64,000 bases of DNA from Knoxdaviesia capensis (taxonomy: Eukaryota; Ascomycota; Sordariomycetes; Microascales; Gondwanamycetaceae). The stretch covers positions 62,001 through 126,000 of the forward strand of contig LNGK01000009.1 of NCBI GenBank assembly GCA_001510575.1, given 5' to 3'. Position numbers and translations under genes: made by a program. The stretch's first letter is position 1, and the number at the start of each line of letters is the position of its first letter. This document shows, in pieces, positions 59,862 to 64,000 of the stretch. The notes under the pieces are model-generated. The model did no database searches. It saw nothing but the letters and a program-made list of their open reading frames with translations, and was not told the origin of the DNA.

Positions 59862-62800
59862 AAGAATAGAAGATGATCTGAAAGGATCATGAAGAAATCT
59901 AATCGCCGACATAGCTCTCCCCTCCCCAGTGCTTGTGCCAGTGTCTACAGATCCCACTGTAGAGTGCTCGGTCCCAAGCCTGGGAGAGATGGCTTGAGGT
60001 TGCTTGGAGCCCTTCGTTTCTCTTCGTTGCCATCTGCTGTGTCCCTGAGTGTTTAAGATTCCGTTCCCTCCTTGTTTTTTCTATAATCTTTGGCTGCATC
60101 CCCCGACTCCCACTCTCCCCTCATTCTTCATCTCATCTCCCTGCCCGAGATTCTCTCTCCTCACTTATGAGAGTTGATGCTGGCTTCGTTCTCGTCATTC
60201 TTGGAATGCGGTTAACAACACAGACACGTTAGAGGCTGGTGTCTCTGGCGTCGATAGAGGCGTGGCTCGAAAGAAAGAAAAGAGACAAATCCTCTCCCCT
60301 CGGAAAAACCCCCCTCGTCAATCACTTGCGCGCAACTTGATTTTATTTACGGCATCGGCATGTTTCAATGTGTTTTATTTTCCTCTTGATTTTCCGTTCT
60401 GGGCTGGTTGCATTCGAGTGCAAGCCTTCAGTTGCTGGCACGTGTGTGTGTTTTTATACCTCCATCGTTTCGGCATGTCTCCTCTGGCGAGATGTGTCGT
60501 ATGGACACATTTTCTCACTCTCACCATTGTACAAACCCAAACTCTCTTCGTTTCTTCGATATATATTCCCAATACCGCTATTGCTCCGTTCGCACGGAGC
60601 AGTAGACGCCTTTCTCGTTCACTCTTGTTTTCATATTTCGAAGAGTGTTGTTGTTTTGGGTCGGATGATCTCCCTGTTTTATGAAGTCGAGCGTTGTTGT
60701 TTTATGCTGGGAACAAGCGCCCGTGTGTTGTCTTCTTTTACGTTTTCTGCTTCACTTTACACCGATGCCGTTTACATCTTTCGTTGCGATGTTTTCCGAT
60801 TGCCCTCTTCCGATCTCTTTCTCTCTTTCCGACATCTCCTTCCGCTTTTCCTTTTCTCGACATGAAGCGGTGTCTGGTTTTTCTTCTTCCAACCTCGGAA
60901 AAAGAGCTTTGACGAGGCTTTTATCATTTACATCTCATATTTCTTTTTCTTTTATCGGGTACGAATAACGGGCTTTTTGGCTTTTCTCTCTTGTTTCAGC
61001 GAGGCGGTCACTTCTTTTTTTCCCCATCTTTTCCAGCTTTTTCCGCAAAGATTATACACCTAAAAACAAGTATGGTTTCTTGCATATAGGGGGCATATTG
61101 GGTTGCGCGCTTGAAAATATCGGCCTCGACACCTCTTCCTCTCATGTTTGGAGTTTTTATCTCGGGTCTGATTTTCTTTTCTTGGGTTCCTTTCTCGTTT
61201 CTTTTTGATCTTTTTCATCATATCTGGCATTCATAATCTTGGGGGCGGGGAATATCTGGTGAACTCGACTTAAACGGGAAGCGGTTCAGTGTCTTTTCTT
61301 ATTGCGGCTTGGTTTTTTTTTATGTTTTTGTTCATCCGGGGCGACATGAAAATACCCTGGCCTCTTGTTCATACCTGGATGTCACGGATTGTACAGGTGT
61401 TTTCTATTTTATTTTCTAACGAAGTCATTTGAGACAATCGGGCAGAGGCGAGGGAAATGTCCCAACCTAATGGAATGAGTGTTCTATTTTGTGGCGGGTG
61501 TTTTTTCCTTCTTCTCCGTCTTGAAGTCGGGCCTGTTCGGCGGTCTCATCCGATCCCCGAGCAGCCAGATGCGGGCCGGCAGAAGCCCTCAACTCTCTCG
61601 ATTTTGATTCTTGTCGATCGGTGTTTTCTTACTCTTTATTTTTTTATGTTCGTTTCATCGAATGGTTCTAAAGCGGGAGTCCTTTTTGTTCATCTGGTTT
61701 TACTACTTTTGGGGAACCTTTTATATCAATTGGGAGGGATATTGCGGCTGGGAAATGCGGTTGGTAAATGAACAGACAATACCTTTTTTGCTCTTTTCTG
61801 TGTTATCTTTTTTCTCTCGTCCTTCTGCTTGCCTTTGAGCTGTGCGTGTGTATCTGTGCGTGTGTGCTCTTTTTTTATTCAACTTGGCATGCTGTCCAGC
61901 ATGGGAACGCATCATTGCAAAGCTAGTTGAGTGCATCGACCTGGTCTCGTCTTGCGGAATTCTAAGTTTTCATCATTCTTCTCTTGTCATTTTCTTGATG
62001 CGCTGCCTCTTTTTTGTGTCGTTTCTCCTCTGTTGATTCTCCGTTCTTCGTGTTTGTCTGTGCCATTTCTAGTGATTCTGTCAGAGCTTCTGGGCTTGTT
62101 CTTTGAGAAGACTGCGTTTATCTGATGTGTGAGGACGATGTATAATTGGTTCCCTGTGGTTATCACCAGGTGAGGGAAAGACTGACTGTTCTATACAAAA
62201 AGAGTGTGGATTTACTTGAACAGAGTTTATATATCGCTTCGAATGAATAAACAGAGACCACCGAATCGGCGGTGGTCGTTTGCTTGGATTTGATCAGAAC
62301 CGTACGTGTGAGCTTGTACCACCATCATCATCATTCTTAATGGCATCATAACCAGTGGCATCAGTAGCATTTGGAAGATGACTAGTCCGGCATCCACGGC
62401 TGGAGACAGCACGGTAGTTCGTTCTGTCCTGTCAGTAGAGCGTTCACCGAGATAACGAAAGAGTCATGTGCGGAGAGTCCCGGCGCACGGAGCCAGGGCA
62501 AGCTTGATATTAGGTATTGTACTGTATGTAGTCTGTGGCTGTTTTGGGCGGGTGGGTGGCAGATGGGAGGCAGACGCAAGACTTATCACGCCATGTCAGA
62601 TGGTCGGACCAGCGATAAGCCAGAATTCCATACGAGCGACGAACATGCGGCTCTGCATCGGATGACCCTCCGTTCCGTTGTGTGCTTCGCTCGCGGTCTG
62701 GAGTTTTCCCCCACGGGAATTAGACAGCAGCACTATGTACACAGTATGATGGACACCGAAACATCTTTTTGGTCTCTGATTAGATCGAGGTCGGCCGTTC

Positions 62801-63171
62801 TCGAGGGGGGGTGTGTTTGGAGAAGCGTACCACGCCAACCGCCAAGTTTTGCACTGGCGCACCGGCGCCGTCAAGTTCACGTCATGCTTAGATTACCGCT
62901 TGCGTATCGATGAGGGGGCCGCCGGGGGAGGCAAGTCGCCAGATTTCTCTCGAAGGATCGGGAGATGCGGGATCAGATGTAGGTATATAAAGAGCGGAAC
63001 AGGTGCTTTCGACTGTTTGGGGTCTGTTGTTGTAGCTCTCTCTTCACCTTTTTCCATCCCAACCAGACCCTGCGACATCTTCTTTTTTCGAGTCTCGGCC
63101 GCAACACACACACATATACCAAGTCCAAACGACGAACGACAGAAACAACCACCAAGATACCCCTGCACACA
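59862..63171. other. 3.3-kb spacer, T-rich, promoter of the right-edge gene
   Basis: Strongly T/C-rich on plus from 60260 to about 62100 without a family-like open frame. This could be a long 3' UTR of the upstream gene or a non-coding transcript. The right end carries the TATA box of the next gene. Confidence 0.5.
62984..62991 (+). promoter_or_regulatory. TATA box of the right-edge gene
   Basis: Canonical TATATAAA about 181 bp upstream of the ATG at 63172, followed by a pyrimidine-rich leader (TCTCTCTTCACC, TTTTTCCATCC). Confidence 0.6.
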
Positions 63172-63695
63172 ATGATCGCTCTCCGGATCACCCAGACCCG
63201 CGTGCCCATTGCTGCGACCGCTGTGATGATGCACTCCGCCCAGATCGCCGCGCGCCGTGTCGCCGTGGCCAGCAGCCTGCGCGGGCGCACCCTGAGCACC
63301 AGTACGTACCGGCCAACCCTAACCCTAAGCGCCAAATTATTCAGAACCAAAAAAACAAGCTAACTCCAGACTGCCGCTTTGAATGAACAACAGCCCGCTA
63401 CAACCTACAACAACAGCCCCACCAAAGCGAAGACGAGCACCTCCACGCGACAGCGGCACAAGATGGCGAAGAGACCGAGCAGCAGAAGAAGCAATGGGCG
63501 CCGGAGGAGGCCACCGACGCCGAGGCGGCGGTGAAGGCCGACCGCGCGGCGGGCAGCCCGCCGGCGGGCGCGGCGAGCGCGAAGGGCGAGCACGAGGGCC
63601 TGTTCTGGTGGCGCGAGCAGGAGGCGACCAAGTGGGCGGCGGAGGAGCGGGAGCGCAAGGGCAAGCCGCTCTGGGATGGTGTGCCGCGCGGGTGA
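63172..63695 (+). CDS. small protein with mitochondrial-type presequence, 3' end uncertain
   Basis: Two exons, join(63172..63301, 63394..63695), 143 aa if the TGA at 63693 is used. Exon 1 encodes an Arg/Ala/Ser-rich, acid-free leader (MIALRITQTRVPIAATAV, then RRVAVASSLRGRTLSTT) typical of mitochondrial import. Exon 2 is charged and Ala/Glu/Lys-rich (QDGEETEQQKKQWAPEEATD, GEHEGLFWWREQEATKWAAE, ending GKPLWDGVPRG). The 92-nt intron has GTACGT, a CTAAC branch and AACAG, and contains two telomere-like units. The stop overlaps a GTGAGC donor at 63692. Splicing to ACATCCAG (ends 63926) would replace the stop and continue GFHEVELASGIAH to the window edge, so the gene may be partial here. I do not recognise the family. 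A TATA box and clean splice sites support a real gene. Confidence 0.6.
63315..63328. repeat. interstitial telomere-like repeat (AACCCTAACCCTAA)
   Basis: Two CCCTAA units inside the first intron of the right-edge gene. Further units lie at 10843-10854, 22211-22243, 22293-22302, 22692-22701 and 53107-53119. Confidence 0.7.
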
Positions 63696-64000
63696 GCTTT
63701 CGGCGTGCTCCGTGTGAACGGACAGTTGGTGATGCTGGGTGTGTTGGGGGTTGTGATATGGAGGGATGATGAAGGGGAACTGGAGTTTTGATATTTCTGC
63801 TTTTTTTGGGGGGACTGGATAACATCTTGGACGCAACAATGCTCTATTAGCTTCTCTATCGATCTGTTCCTTTGCATGTGTATGTTCTGAGCTGGTGGTG
63901 TTCTGGGCCACCATTTCCACATCCAGGTTCCACGAGGTGGAGCTGGCTTCTGGCATTGCCCATGTTGAGCACACAGTCCCGTATCATGGGATTCCAGAAC
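63696..64000 (+). other. 3' flank or second intron plus partial exon
   Basis: Either downstream spacer or, if the donor at 63692 is used, a 235-nt intron followed by a coding exon from 63927 that is open to the window end. Confidence 0.4.

Overview
The window is nuclear DNA of a filamentous ascomycete (Pezizomycotina). Protein families and gene architecture resemble Eurotiomycetes, but I cannot fix the genus or order from sequence alone. The signs are short introns (about 60-120 nt) with GT..AG ends and CTAAC/CTAAT-type branch points, GC-rich coding DNA, AT/pyrimidine-rich spacers, and intact homologues of core fungal genes. I find no rRNA, tRNA, CRISPR array or intact transposon. One undetermined base (n) lies at 54407.

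Left part (1-28.9 kb) is gene-dense. It holds a secreted subtilisin-like protease (-), a TFIP11/Ntr1-type G-patch splicing factor (-), a small island of apparently broken coding sequence (4.85-5.57 kb, +), an XMAP215/Stu2-family microtubule polymerase with a 27-nt last exon (+), a 3351-aa Vps13 lipid-transfer protein (-), thymidylate synthase (-), the DEAD-box helicase Has1 (+) and a triple-KH nucleic-acid-binding protein (-). Thymidylate synthase and Has1 are divergent and share 343 bp. That spacer carries an MluI cell-cycle box, as expected for a TS gene, and next to Has1 a PAC-like plus RRPE-like pair, as expected for ribosome biogenesis.

Right part (28.9-64 kb) is sparse. It holds a two-finger C2H2-like putative regulator (-), the ER lectin Yos9/OS-9 ending in HDEL (+), a CM1 (Cnn_1N) protein with a very short coiled coil (+), a 183-aa conserved-looking protein of unknown role (+) and, at the right edge, a small protein with a mitochondrial-type presequence (+) whose 3' end is ambiguous. 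These genes are separated by spacers of 3.3-8.5 kb with long pyrimidine-rich leaders, microsatellites and recurring short motifs (TACTGTAC-type palindromes and telomere-like CCCTAA units). The 8.5-kb gap at 50.8-59.3 kb contains a promoter-like cluster with no recognisable gene.

The genes are unrelated housekeeping or regulatory genes (splicing, microtubules, membrane contact sites, dTMP synthesis, ribosome assembly, ERAD). This is not a biosynthetic cluster. I found no convincing new multi-gene system; the best leads are the broken coding island, the motif families in the spacers, the CM1 protein and the cryptic promoter.
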